Shown here: piece by piece, positions 8,105-15,827 of the stretch
Layout: every line of letters begins with the position of its first letter
Numbering within the stretch: position 1 is the stretch's first letter
NCBI RefSeq assembly: GCF_003438995.1
Contig: NZ_QSUN01000025.1
Location: forward strand, 1 to 46,154
DNA length: 46,154 nt
Source: Bacteroides sp. OM05-12
Lineage (GTDB): Bacteria > Bacteroidota > Bacteroidia > Bacteroidales > Bacteroidaceae
Reading direction: 5' to 3'
Notes under the pieces: model-generated
Databases searched by the model: none
What the model was told of the DNA's origin: nothing
What the model saw: the letters and a program-made list of their open reading frames with translations, nothing else
Translations under genes and position numbers: made by a program

Positions 8105-8398
8105 TTATTCCTTCCAACTTTCAAAGTAGTGCTTTTGGAGCAGTTTGTCAATATCACTTTGGCGGTAGATGATTTTGCCTTTTATCTGAATGAAGGAGAT
8201 TAATCCCGTATCTCGCCATTCTTGCAAGGTTCGCAAACTGACATTCAGTTTCTTGGAAACTTCATGGCTAGAAAGAAAACGTTCTCCGTTCAGGTGGGGC
8301 TTGTAGTGCTTTACTATAATTTCAATGCCTTTCAGCATTGAATCGAGCGAAGAAATAAATTCTTTGACTTGTGGTGTATCTTTATTTATTAGTTCCAT
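8105..8398 (-). CDS. Small helix-turn-helix protein
   Basis: This 97-residue protein starts at the ATG at 8398. The N-terminal helix DTPQVKEFISSLDSMLKGIE parallels STPQIAAFFDSIDRMLDQIE in the element-2 gene at 26089, and NGERFLSSHEVSKKLNVSLRTLQEWRDTGLISFIQIKGKIIYRQSDI is the HTH with wing. It is therefore a closer match to the element-2 gene than its neighbours are. The role is probably DNA binding in control of the element. It is separated from the next gene by the 150-bp inverted repeat. Confidence 0.85.
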   Translation of the reverse strand: MELINKDTPQVKEFISSLDSMLKGIEIIVKHYKPHLNGERFLSSHEVSKKLNVSLRTLQEWRDTGLISFIQIKGKIIYRQSDIDKLLQKHYFESWKE

Positions 8399-8447
8399 GA
8401 TTGAAAGATTGTTTTATTGAAATATTGATTTCTAGATTGCTAGATAG

Positions 8448-8467
8448 CTAATCAGTTATATGATTAG
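8448..8467. promoter_or_regulatory. Small inverted repeat upstream of HTH gene
   Basis: CTAATCA (8448-8454) and TGATTAG (8461-8467) flank a 6-nt spacer about 50 bp upstream of the minus-strand start at 8398. It is also just past the DUF3876-like stop. It could be an operator or a weak terminator. Confidence 0.4.
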
Positions 8468-8479
8468 TTGGTTAATAAG

Positions 8480-8773
8480 TTAGTTACGCAGATAGTTACC
8501 CAGTGACGAAATGCTAAGTACATCTTTTGCCGGATCATAATCAATATAGAGCCGTTTAGATACAATGGCAATAAAATACCGACTACCATCTTTTTGTATC
8601 TCATACGTAGCGGGCGAAGCCTGTTTGGTAGTGTCCGATACATATATAATAGAAAGAAGATAATCTTTTTCGCTCCGATAGATAATAACCGTTGGATTCA
8701 GATTAATACTTTCCCATGTGCCGACAATAGAAAATAGATTGAAAGACGGATAATCTTCTTTAGCTCTTTTCAT
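8480..8773 (-). CDS. DUF3876-like small protein
   Basis: This 97-residue protein starts at the ATG at 8773 (MKRAKEDYPSF), 14 bp inside the end of the upstream HTH gene, so the two are translationally coupled. It has a lipocalin-like beta pattern: IVGTWESINLNPTVIIYRSEKDYLLSIIYV, then SRYFIAIVSKRLYIDYDPAKDVLSISSLGNYLR. The 'G-W ... I-R---DYLL ... L-YD---D-L--S-LG-Y-R' layout recurs in the two small genes between traI and traG of element 2. Such proteins travel with Bacteroides conjugative elements, and their function is not known to me. Confidence 0.7.
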   Translation of the reverse strand: MKRAKEDYPSFNLFSIVGTWESINLNPTVIIYRSEKDYLLSIIYVSDTTKQASPATYEIQKDGSRYFIAIVSKRLYIDYDPAKDVLSISSLGNYLRN

Positions 8774-9074
8774 AAGGCATAATTTGTTTAGATGATTGAT
8801 TCTGTATTTTACTATCTGCAATAACCTTTTCAATATCAGCAGGTTTATAATAAATTTTATTACCTATTTGAGAATACGGCAACTTTCCGCTACTCCGATA
8901 ATACTGCAAGGTTCGTTTACTAAAACCTAACAACAGGCAAACTTCTTGGCTATCTAGCCAGTTCTCTACTTTTTGTACATGAGTATTGCATAAACTCTCT
9001 ATCCGTTTGGTAAACTCGATGAACCTCTCACAGACATATAAGAAGGTTCTTTTTTCAATGGTAACTATTTCCAT
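8760..9074 (-). CDS. Small helix-turn-helix protein
   Basis: This 104-residue protein starts at the ATG at 9074 (MEIVTIEKRTF). It is very close in layout to the element-2 gene at 26410 (MEIVSIEKNAFEQ...): both have RF-(E/Q)FTK in the first helix, a (E/Q)WLDSQ(E/D)VC linker, and an HTH of the form SKRTLQYYRSSGKLPYSQIGNKIYYKPADIEKVI. It heads the minus-strand operon and overlaps the DUF3876-like gene by 14 bp. The Asn/Gln/Ser-rich tail is longer than in the paralog. Confidence 0.86.
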   Translation of the reverse strand: MEIVTIEKRTFLYVCERFIEFTKRIESLCNTHVQKVENWLDSQEVCLLLGFSKRTLQYYRSSGKLPYSQIGNKIYYKPADIEKVIADSKIQNQSSKQIMPYEKS

Positions 9075-9597
9075 ACTTTCAATTTTAGATGGTTTATAAA
9101 ACATGTTGATTTAACTTTCACCAGCAAATGAAAGAAAAATCATGAGCCGTTTTCAAAACAGTCTAGGGATGGCATAGTAAGTCCAGTATTGACTAAATAT
9201 TAAAACCAATAAGATAATTGCCAGATGAGTAATGAAACATATTCAATAATAATACATGCGACAATACTGGCATATATAAAAGTAGCTTTATGCATTTACA
9301 TCCTATAGATATACAATTGATTAAGTAGCTAATTTATAAACAGATACAAAAACAGATTTAGATACAATACTTAAAAAGTACAACTACTCAATATATTGCC
9401 GCCACGTAAAAAGCAATAGTTTAGCCAACGAGCATATGCTTATCCATATATGTTCTGGAGATTACAACTCAGCCCTAAAATAGGAATAACTCTTTTTGAT
9501 TTTCTAAATCCTTGGAAAATAGACTTAGAAAGTTTTATGATGGCAAATTAAAATGAAAGAAGGCTATTTATGGTAACTTTTTGCATAACATATTGAG
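9075..9597. other. 520-bp non-coding region between divergent transcription units
   Basis: No open frame with family resemblance is visible on either strand. The AT-rich stretch lies between the minus-strand HTH operon and the forward AraC gene, so it must hold both promoters. I see no strong inverted repeat beyond short AT-rich ones. Confidence 0.6.
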
Positions 9598-9605
9598 TAA
9601 CTTTG
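9598..9605 (+). promoter_or_regulatory. -7 element before the AraC-type regulator
   Basis: TAACTTTG matches the Bacteroidota -7 box TAnnTTTG and lies 20 bp before the ATG at 9626. The only upstream TTTG (9580-9583) is 14 bp away, shorter than consensus. The position favours the start at 9626 over the upstream in-frame codon at 9581. Confidence 0.5.
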
Positions 9606-9625
9606 CACTCAATAATAGAAAGTTT

Positions 9626-10753
9626 ATGGAAATCAATACTGAAACGAAATATTGCCAAACTTGTGGAATCCCTTTGGATATTGACTATACCAATCTTAGG
9701 GCAGACCATAATGAGGAATATTGTGATTACTGCCTGAAAAATGGAGTTAAGCTATATGACTTTTCAATGGATTACCTCATCTACCTTTGGGGGCTTTTCC
9801 CCGAAGAATATTATAAAGAGGTTGGAATAAAGCATACTTCATCGGAATTGAGGGAAATTATGTCCAAACGATTACCTGAAATCAAAAGGTGGAAGCAAAA
9901 GATTAATACCGCTCATATTCAATACGAGTTAGTCATAAGAGTGCAGGAATATATCAATTGTCATTTGTTTGATGATCTTGATTCCGAGAAGCTTTCTCAA
10001 GTTGCAGGTATGTCCAAATATCATTTCCGACGTCTTTTTAAAGCAGTCTGTGGTGATAGCCTTGGAGATTATATCCGGCGATTAAGATTGGAGTACATTG
10101 CCTTTAAGTTGATATCAACTGATGTAAGTGTACCCGAACTTCTTTGTCAAATCAATTATCAAAATAAGCATACGCTTTCAAGAGCGTTCAAGAGGTATTT
10201 TAATTGTTCTATCCCCGAATTTCGTAAAAGACATTCAACTGCTTGCCCTGAGGGAATAAACCCCATACGAGTGGAATTAAGTATTGAAAAAGTACCTGAC
10301 ATTCGTATCGCATGTTTAAAATTGGAGCGAACACATAATGTTAGCTATAGTTTTTCTCTCTTATGGAAACAGTTATTACAATTCTCCGAAAGCTACGAAT
10401 TATTGCAAAAAGGATGCAAGTATTTAAGTCTGACTCTTGATTATCCTTTTATTACGGCGGAAGAACAGAGCCGTTTTATGGTTGGAGTAACTTTGCCACA
10501 ATCATTTGAAACACCTAAGGGCTTCGGTATATATGAAATTCCTGCGGGTGAATATGCCATATTTCGTTTTAAAGGATTGTACCATGAGTTAAATAGGGTA
10601 TATCGTTATATCTACCTTGACTGGCTATCTGCAAGTGACTATACCTTACGAGAACCATTTACCTTTGAGACTTATATCAATACACCTAATAAAACTCCTG
10701 CTTCGGAACTGATAACGAATATTTATATCCCTGTTATGAAGAAAGATGTATAA
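9626..10753 (+). CDS. Zn-ribbon / AraC-type HTH / GyrI-like transcription regulator
   Basis: About 375 residues from the ATG at 9626. Three parts are visible: an N-terminal zinc-ribbon (CQTCG and CDYC pairs, with YCDYCLKNG), an AraC/XylS double HTH (HLFDDLDSEKLSQVAGMSKYHFRRLFKAV followed by SVPELLCQINYQNKHTLSRAFKRYF), and a C-terminal GyrI-like/effector-binding domain (KVPDIRIACLKLERTH ... GIYEIPAGEYAIFRFKG). GyrI-like domains fused to AraC domains usually sense small hydrophobic or cationic compounds. It is followed by a Cys-rich protein and a flavodoxin in the same direction, so it probably controls a small redox or stress operon carried as cargo. Confidence 0.88.
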   Translation: MEINTETKYCQTCGIPLDIDYTNLRADHNEEYCDYCLKNGVKLYDFSMDYLIYLWGLFPEEYYKEVGIKHTSSELREIMSKRLPEIKRWKQKINTAHIQYELVIRVQEYINCHLFDDLDSEKLSQVAGMSKYHFRRLFKAVCGDSLGDYIRRLRLEYIAFKLISTDVSVPELLCQINYQNKHTLSRAFKRYFNCSIPEFRKRHSTACPEGINPIRVELSIEKVPDIRIACLKLERTHNVSYSFSLLWKQLLQFSESYELLQKGCKYLSLTLDYPFITAEEQSRFMVGVTLPQSFETPKGFGIYEIPAGEYAIFRFKGLYHELNRVYRYIYLDWLSASDYTLREPFTFETYINTPNKTPASELITNIYIPVMKKDV

Positions 10754-10777
10754 AATATTTTAATCAATAAATAGAGA

Positions 10778-11158
10778 ATGAACAAAAAAGAAGACAATAT
10801 GAATTATAGAGATAAGGCGATACGTTGTGTCAAGGATACGATATTGCCCATGCAAAGAGAGCAATTTGAAGCGTGTGGTCGCTGTTTGGACGAACAGTAC
10901 AGACGATATGGGAATACTGAGTGGCTTAATGCAAAGACCATTGAAGAAGGACACATTTATGAAATCGGTTACCCTGCGTGTGTCTGTCCCGACGTGGCAA
11001 GCAGAAAAGTAAAAGATGCATCACATTGCGAATGCTCACGCCAGAGCATACTATATATTATCGGAAATTTACTGCCCGATAAACATATCAGTGTGGAAAT
11101 AATCGAAACTATTTTGGGTGGCGCAGAAAAATGTCGTTTCAAGGTAACTGTGGATTGA
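10778..11158 (+). CDS. Cys-rich conserved protein of unknown function
   Basis: 126 residues from the ATG at 10778 (a second ATG at 10799 is also possible). It contains CGRC, then YPACVCPD, then ASHCECSRQSILYIIGNLLP and a final ILGGAEKCRFKVTV. The pattern 'HCxCS ... L(G)GG--CRFK' resembles the C-terminal part of V4R-like or thiazoline-hydrolase-like small-molecule-binding proteins. That is only an impression from the motif. It lies between the AraC-type regulator (24 bp) and the flavodoxin (10 bp), which suggests a shared redox-linked task. The clustered Cys/His residues could bind metal. Confidence 0.7.
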   Translation: MNKKEDNMNYRDKAIRCVKDTILPMQREQFEACGRCLDEQYRRYGNTEWLNAKTIEEGHIYEIGYPACVCPDVASRKVKDASHCECSRQSILYIIGNLLPDKHISVEIIETILGGAEKCRFKVTVD

Positions 11159-11168
11159 GAGAGAATTT

Positions 11169-11657
11169 ATGAAAACAGCAATAATCTACTATTCAAAGCA
11201 TGGAACGACTGAAAGGGTTGCACATCTTATAGGAGAAAAGTTAAGCCCTGAACCGGAGTATATATCATTGAAAGAGTTCTACAATCCTGATATTCAAGAT
11301 TATGATAGAATTATTCTTGGAACTTCTATTTACGCTGGTCATCCAGGGAAATTGATGAGTAAATTTTGCAATATGAACCGTACTCAATTAGAGCAGAAGG
11401 TTATAGCATTATTCATTTGTGGAATGAATGATAATCAAGAGGTTGAGCAACTAAAAAACGCTTTCCCCGAATATCTACACTCAAACGCTCTCGCTGAAGC
11501 AATATTGGGTGGTGAGTTTCTGTTCAACAAGATGAATTTCATAGAAAAATTTGTTACGAGAAAGATTACCAAAGTGACATGTTCTGTTTCAAATCTAAGA
11601 TATGATGCGATAACAGTCTTTTTAGAAAAATTGAATAATAAAGGAAGTGATATATGA
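11169..11657 (+). CDS. Flavodoxin-domain protein
   Basis: This 162-residue flavodoxin-fold protein resembles the HemG/flavodoxin-domain group. The FMN-phosphate loop is YYSKHGTTERVA (residues about 7-18), and the flavin-contact strand is DYDRIILGTSIYAGHPGKLM, in the usual order. It is predicted cytosolic and would act as an electron carrier or an NAD(P)H-linked quinone reductase. It is last in the AraC - Cys-rich - flavodoxin run (10-bp gap). After it the coding signal decays into a pseudogene region. Confidence 0.88.
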   Translation: MKTAIIYYSKHGTTERVAHLIGEKLSPEPEYISLKEFYNPDIQDYDRIILGTSIYAGHPGKLMSKFCNMNRTQLEQKVIALFICGMNDNQEVEQLKNAFPEYLHSNALAEAILGGEFLFNKMNFIEKFVTRKITKVTCSVSNLRYDAITVFLEKLNNKGSDI

Positions 11658-11707
11658 TGAAAGCCAGTAGCAATGATAGAGATGTTTGAATTTTCCGAAC
11701 TTCTATT

Positions 11708-11887
11708 ATGACCGAAGTAGAAATAGAAAGAATAAAAATATTTATTTGCTCAATACTCGCAGATCCATAAGTGGAACGTGGACTTGAGGATTAGAAGAAA
11801 GTTTTACGCATAGAGAGCGAAGATATTACAGGACTTGATATTATGAATATGCTGCAAACAATTAATATTTGTATATCAGAACTGTAA
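11708..11887 (+). pseudogene. Small ORF with two in-frame stop codons
   Basis: From ATG 11708 one frame reads MTEVEIERIKIFICSILADP, stop TAA (11768-11770), VERGLED, stop TAG, then KKVLRIESEDITGLDIMNML and on to a final TAA at 11885-11887. The 60-codon frame keeps amphipathic, protein-like composition on both sides of the stops, so it looks like a small gene with two nonsense mutations. I do not recognise the family. A chance pattern is possible for so short a frame. Confidence 0.5.
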
Positions 11888-11970
11888 TAGTTTGATTATA
11901 AACCATTATCACAAATAAGCATATTAAATGTAAACTATATATTTATTAATTTTATTTACTATTTAAAATC

Positions 11971-12595
11971 ATGCTTATGAACAAACTATTGAGAACAGAA
12001 CTTTTCAAACTTTTGATTGAAAAGTCTAAAGAAGAAGTCGATAACAATGTGATTCAAAATGCCTATGACGAGTTTATCGAACAAATTAGAACCGTGAGTA
12101 ATGAAAATGATTATTCTACTACTTATCGTATTCTTGCAGCTACCCGTATTGAGATAGCTTCACTTGAAACAACACCTCTTTACGGGCAGGGGGAAAAATG
12201 TGCTTAAAAAGTGGTTTATACAAAAGGCACTGGCGATTATTAACGCTGAACTGGAACTGCTGAATCTAAAAATCCAATACCCAACTCCGTTCCAGAATCG
12301 AAAAAACAACTATCCACTCTCACCACTTTATCTAACAGATGAAACCTATCTTATAGAAATCATGGAACTGGTTAGCGGATTGTTCCTATCTAAAAGAGTT
12401 GTAACCCACAACGGAACAAAATCACCACTTACAGAAATCGGACGAGCCTTTGAGTATCTATTCAATATTAAACTGGGAGATATTCACAAAAAGCATGAGA
12501 ATGTGATCTGTCGGAAAGCCAATAAGCGCACCGAGTTTTTGGATATACTTCGGAAAGTTATTTCCGAAGAAAATAAAAAGAAAGGTTATCTATAA
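11971..12595 (+). pseudogene. RteC-like protein, apparently frameshifted
   Basis: Two overlapping frames lie here: 11971-12207 (78 residues) and 12164-12595. The second opens only with TTG/GTG and carries the recognisable RteC-like C terminus: KALAIINAELELLNLKI, then LIEIMELVSGLF, then EIGRAFEYLFNIKLGDIHKKHE and RTEFLDILRKVI. RteC is a regulator of excision and transfer in CTnDOT-type elements. The switch from frame 1 to frame 2 falls at the GGGGGAAAAA homopolymer near 12188-12197. A one-base change there would join both parts into a protein of about 205 residues. Alternatives are a true overlapping gene pair or a sequencing error. Confidence 0.55.
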
Positions 12596-12617
12596 ATCAA
12601 CCACTTATCAACAATTG

Positions 12618-12646
12618 TTAGGGGTGTAGTATATCTACTCCCCTAA
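12618..12646. terminator. Hairpin after the RteC-like gene
   Basis: TTAGGGGTGTAG and CTACTCCCCTAA form a 12-bp stem with one mismatch and a 5-nt loop. There is no clear U-tract, so it may be a terminator or a binding site. Confidence 0.55.
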
Positions 12647-12724
12647 TTTATTTGCATTCATTTTCCGAACTTTGCTTCATCAATCGATTGGTATTCTTAA
12701 TGTTCAATTTAATAGTAAAGCAAA

Positions 12725-12970
12725 ATGTATATAGATAACGAAAACTTCGATAAGTGGATGGAGAAGCTATCGAAGAAACTAGCTGAGATAGGTCAAAACC
12801 TGCAATCTCTTATTAATACAGACAAAGTGTTGGATGAAAACGATAAACTGTTAGATAATCAAGACTTAGCCTTTTTGCTAAAAGCATCTTTCAGAACCCT
12901 ACAACGCTATCGGGCAAAAGGTGTACTTCCCTACTTTAACATTGGACGGAAAACGTACTATAGAGCCAGC
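12725..12970 (+). CDS. HTH protein, exon 1 (gene split by a group II intron)
   Basis: The first 82 codons encode a helical N terminus (NFDKWMEKLSKKLAEIGQNL) and the same HTH type as the other small regulators: LDNQDLAFLLKASFRTLQRYRAKGVLPYFNIGRKTYYRAS. The frame then enters the intron and would stop after three more codons. If the intron 12971-15455 is removed, the next codons (from 15456) read DIRSFISERADFQTYKQFE and end at 15542. That gives a 110-residue protein with the missing 'wing-DI' end. The protein should therefore be made only after RNA splicing. The gene lies just upstream of the oriT/mob region and may regulate it. Confidence 0.9.
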
Positions 12971-13534
12971 GTGCGCCCATAAGGATATGTATCAAATATC
13001 TCTTTGGCAAGAGATTAGGTAAGAGTTCTAAACACCTATCATCACCCGACTTATCTGAAACGGAAACGGGACAGGGAGTGTAGCATGTCGGGAAAGCCGT
13101 AAGTCAACTAAATATCAAGTTGCGACTGAACGGCAAGATGAAAAGATGAATATGAGGATAATGTCTGGATTGATAGAATGGTAGACCTATGACTCATCTG
13201 TAGGTAAAGGCGTAAGATATTTATAAACGTCTTTTTGTGATACCGTGGCTTATCGGATTGGCGAGTTTACGGCAAGAACTTATCACAACATAGCCGCAAT
13301 AAGCGGAAAGGTTGAATGCCATATCCGACAATTCATCGCGCCAATAGTTGATACATATCTAAATGGGGATTGCCTAAACCGGAACGCCTGTTATCAGGCT
13401 ATGAGGTATTGTCCTCTGAATATCCGTCATGGCAACGGAGCCTCCGTAGTAGTCCGAGTGAGGGAAAGCCTCATACATGGCGAAGGGAGGCAGTTAATAT
13501 CTTAATACAATTAACGGAAAATGTGAGAGACATT

Positions 13535-15340
13535 ATGAGAAATCCAGAAAGAGTATTAAAAAGCTTAGCTGAACACAGCAACACTTTGAACTATAAATAT
13601 AAACGGTTGTATCGGATTTTATTCAATACAGAAATGTTTTATGTTGCCTACCAAAACATCTACGCTAAAGTGGGCAATATGACAGCCGGGACTGACGGGA
13701 AAACGGCTGACCGGATGAGCGTACCTCGTATTGAGGCACTGATAGCCTTATTAAAAGATGAGACATATCAGCCACATCCGGCTAAGAGAGTGTATATACC
13801 AAAGAAGAACGGTAAAATGCGTCCCCTTGGAATACCCTCTTTTGATGACAAACTGGTGCAGGAGGTGACAAGAATGGTACTGGAGGCAATCTATGAAGAT
13901 GGTTTTTCCAATACATCCCACGGATTCCGCCCTGAAAGGAGTTGTCACACAGCCCTGCTGGCTATCAAGCGTGAATATACAGGAACCAAATGGTTTATTG
14001 AAGGGGACATTAAAGGGTTCTTCGACAATATAAACCATGAAGTCCTGATAAACATCCTCAAGGAAAAGATAGATGACGGACGCTTTATCCGCCTGATCAG
14101 AAAGTTCCTTCGTGCGGGATATTTAGAGAACTGGAAATTCCACAGAACATATAGTGGAACTCCACAAGGTGGCATTATTAGCCCGATATTAGCTAATATA
14201 TACCTCGACAAGTTCGATAAATATATGCAAAGAATGTGTGATGTATTCCGTAAAGGAGGCAGAAAGAGACGGATGTTCCCGAAAACCAACAAATTATATA
14301 GTAAAAAGTGTCTGCTGTTAAAGTCCATTGAAACAGAAAAAGATGAAAAAGTAAAAACAGAGAAGTTAGAGCAAGTTAAAGAATACGAGAAACAGATAAG
14401 GAAAATGCCAAGTGGAGACCCTATGGATAGTAACTTCCGGAGGATGCGTTACATCAGGTACGCAGACGATTTTCTGATCGGAATAATCGGAAGTCAAAAA
14501 GATTGTCAAGAAACGAAAGAAAAGATAGCTCAGTGGATGCAAAATAATCTCAGGCTTGAACTGTCAGAAGACAAGACTTTGATAACCAATGCCCGGAAGC
14601 CTGCAAAATTCTTAGGATACGATATATTTGTCCGCCAATCAGACAATATAGAGAAAACTAAGTCGAATATATATGCAAGAATCCATAATAACAAGGTGGT
14701 ACTGAAAATCACATCAGAAGTGATGAAAAAGAAACTTCAACAATATGATGTACTCGATTTTGAGAGGTATAAAGGCAAAACCATTTGGAAGCCTAAAGCC
14801 CGTAAAAGAATCACCAATAACTCCATTTTGGATATAGTCACGCAATACAATGCGGAAATCCAAGGACTGTATAACTATTATTCCATAGCCAGTAACAGCT
14901 GCAACCTGTACAACTTTTATCATATCATGGAATACAGTATGTACAAGACTCTTTCCCAAAAACTGAACAGTACGGTAAGCAAAGTGATCAGTCAATACAA
15001 AAAAGACAAGAATTTTGCAGTACCCTATATCGACAAAAATGGAAAGACCAAGTACCGGATATTCTATAATAAAGGTTTCTATCAAAGAGGGACAAGTAAA
15101 TTCTATTCAGAAAAAGAGCCGTTCTTTACCAATGTTGGCGTAAAAGAACCAACATTAATAAGGCGACTTCAATCCTGCCAATGTGAGCTATGCGGTGCCA
15201 AAGGGGAAGTTTCTATGCTTCAGGTACGAAATCTTAAAACTCTAAAGGGTGATAATGATTGGGAGTGTCTGATGATTAAACGGAACCGGAAAACACTTGT
15301 CGTATGTGAAAAATGCAGGCAACGAATGGATAACGGCTAA
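13535..15340 (+). CDS. ltrA: Group II intron reverse transcriptase/maturase (IEP)
   Basis: 601 residues from the ATG at 13535 (MRNPERVLKSLAEHSN). The same frame is open from 13370, but that part belongs to intron RNA domains. RT blocks include PKKNGKMRPLGIPSFDDKLVQE, the HGFRPERSCHTAL block, FIEGDIKGFFDNI, TPQGGIISPILANIYLD and the catalytic YADD at residues 309-312. The maturase (X) domain follows. The C terminus has the Cys pairs of the HNH region (CQCELCG and CEKC). However, the usual HH of the first strand is ML (VSMLQVRNL), and the usual CxxxIH is CRQRMDNG, so the nuclease histidines appear lost. The maturase should still aid splicing; retrohoming may need a replication-fork primer. Confidence 0.94.
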   Translation: MRNPERVLKSLAEHSNTLNYKYKRLYRILFNTEMFYVAYQNIYAKVGNMTAGTDGKTADRMSVPRIEALIALLKDETYQPHPAKRVYIPKKNGKMRPLGIPSFDDKLVQEVTRMVLEAIYEDGFSNTSHGFRPERSCHTALLAIKREYTGTKWFIEGDIKGFFDNINHEVLINILKEKIDDGRFIRLIRKFLRAGYLENWKFHRTYSGTPQGGIISPILANIYLDKFDKYMQRMCDVFRKGGRKRRMFPKTNKLYSKKCLLLKSIETEKDEKVKTEKLEQVKEYEKQIRKMPSGDPMDSNFRRMRYIRYADDFLIGIIGSQKDCQETKEKIAQWMQNNLRLELSEDKTLITNARKPAKFLGYDIFVRQSDNIEKTKSNIYARIHNNKVVLKITSEVMKKKLQQYDVLDFERYKGKTIWKPKARKRITNNSILDIVTQYNAEIQGLYNYYSIASNSCNLYNFYHIMEYSMYKTLSQKLNSTVSKVISQYKKDKNFAVPYIDKNGKTKYRIFYNKGFYQRGTSKFYSEKEPFFTNVGVKEPTLIRRLQSCQCELCGAKGEVSMLQVRNLKTLKGDNDWECLMIKRNRKTLVVCEKCRQRMDNG

Positions 15341-15358
15341 GTTCATGGTATTAATGGA

Positions 15359-15455
15359 AAGCCGGATACATTGAAAGGTGTACGTCCGGTTTGGGGGCGA
15401 GCATCTGCAAACCCGCCATAGTAATATGGAAAAGGGCGGTGGGTGCTTAGCCTAC
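15359..15455 (+). ncRNA. Intron domains V and VI
   Basis: Domain V (about 15359-15392) pairs AAGCCGGA with TCCGGTTT around a GAAA loop. Domain VI runs from GGGCGAGCATC to GGGTGCTTAGCCTAC. In it GGC pairs with GCC and A15449 remains bulged seven bases from the end. The last 15 bases recur at the minus-strand intron end at 46097-46111. Confidence 0.85.
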
Positions 15456-15542
15456 GATATTAGGTCTTTCATTAGTGAACGTGCCGATTTCCAAACCTAC
15501 AAACAGTTTGAAAAAGCCAATCAATTAGAGAATCAGCTTTGA
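15456..15542 (+). CDS. HTH protein, exon 2
   Basis: 28 codons plus stop complete the HTH gene that starts at 12725. The first residues DIRSFISERADF continue the 'KTYYRAS-DI' motif found intact in the sister genes (for example KIYYKPADI at 8760). This fixes the splice junction between AGC (12968-12970) and GAT (15456-15458). Confidence 0.9.
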   Translation, partial: DIRSFISERADFQTYKQFEKANQLENQL

Positions 15543-15550
15543 AAGCAAAA

Positions 15551-15740
15551 GGTAGCAAATTTAGGAATGAAGCATTCCTGTTACTTCCTTGTGCTACCAC
15601 CCTAATTTAGCTGAAACAGCTACGCCTTTCGGCTTCGCTTGTTTCGCTAAATTGAGCAAGAGGGGACTGGACAAGTCCTGTTCTTCCCTCTTGCCCTGCG
15701 GGGCAAAGCCTTCGGCTTTAGCGGTTTAAGTTAAACCGCT
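15551..15740. other. Hairpin cluster, candidate origin of transfer (oriT)
   Basis: The non-coding gap before the mobilization genes holds a row of inverted repeats. GGTAGCA (15551) faces TGCTACC (15592) and encloses AGGAATG/CATTCCT. CTAATTTAGCTGAAAC (15602) faces GTTTCGCTAAATTGAG (15641). CAAGAGGG (15657) faces CCCTCTTG (15686). GCCC-TGCG-GGGC, AAAGCC-TTC-GGCTTT and AGCGGTTTAA-G-TTAAACCGCT follow. Several stacked hairpins directly upstream of a RHH-like accessory protein and relaxase are typical of oriT. No nic site could be assigned. Confidence 0.65.
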
Positions 15741-15827
15741 GTAATGACACCTGTAATAATCAATTTAAGTTTATTGCTTATTATCAGGCGATTAATAGAA
15801 CGAATTTCTATAAAATTGTAATTACTC

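Larger units (their letters stand above)
12971..15455 (+). mobile_element. Complete group II intron inside an HTH gene
   Basis: The 5' end GTGCGCCC matches the bacterial group II consensus GUGYG. About 560 nt of structured RNA precede the reverse-transcriptase ORF. Domain V (15359-15392, AGCCGGATACATTGAAAGG...) has the AGC triad and GAAA loop. Domain VI runs to CTTAGCCTAC, with an unpaired A seven bases from the 3' end, suitable as branch point. Removing 12971-15455 (2,485 nt) restores the reading frame of the surrounding HTH gene exactly. The intron lies in the sense orientation. Subclass was not determined. Confidence 0.95.

Noticed and set aside
9581..9625. Earlier start for the AraC-type regulator
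   Set aside because: The -7 box TAACTTTG at 9598-9605 lies inside this stretch, and the conserved protein begins at MEINTETKYC.
13370..13534. Upstream extension of the intron reverse transcriptase ORF
   Set aside because: The extra 55 codons overlap intron RNA domains and do not resemble the family; the ATG at 13535 starts the usual MRNPE-type N terminus.
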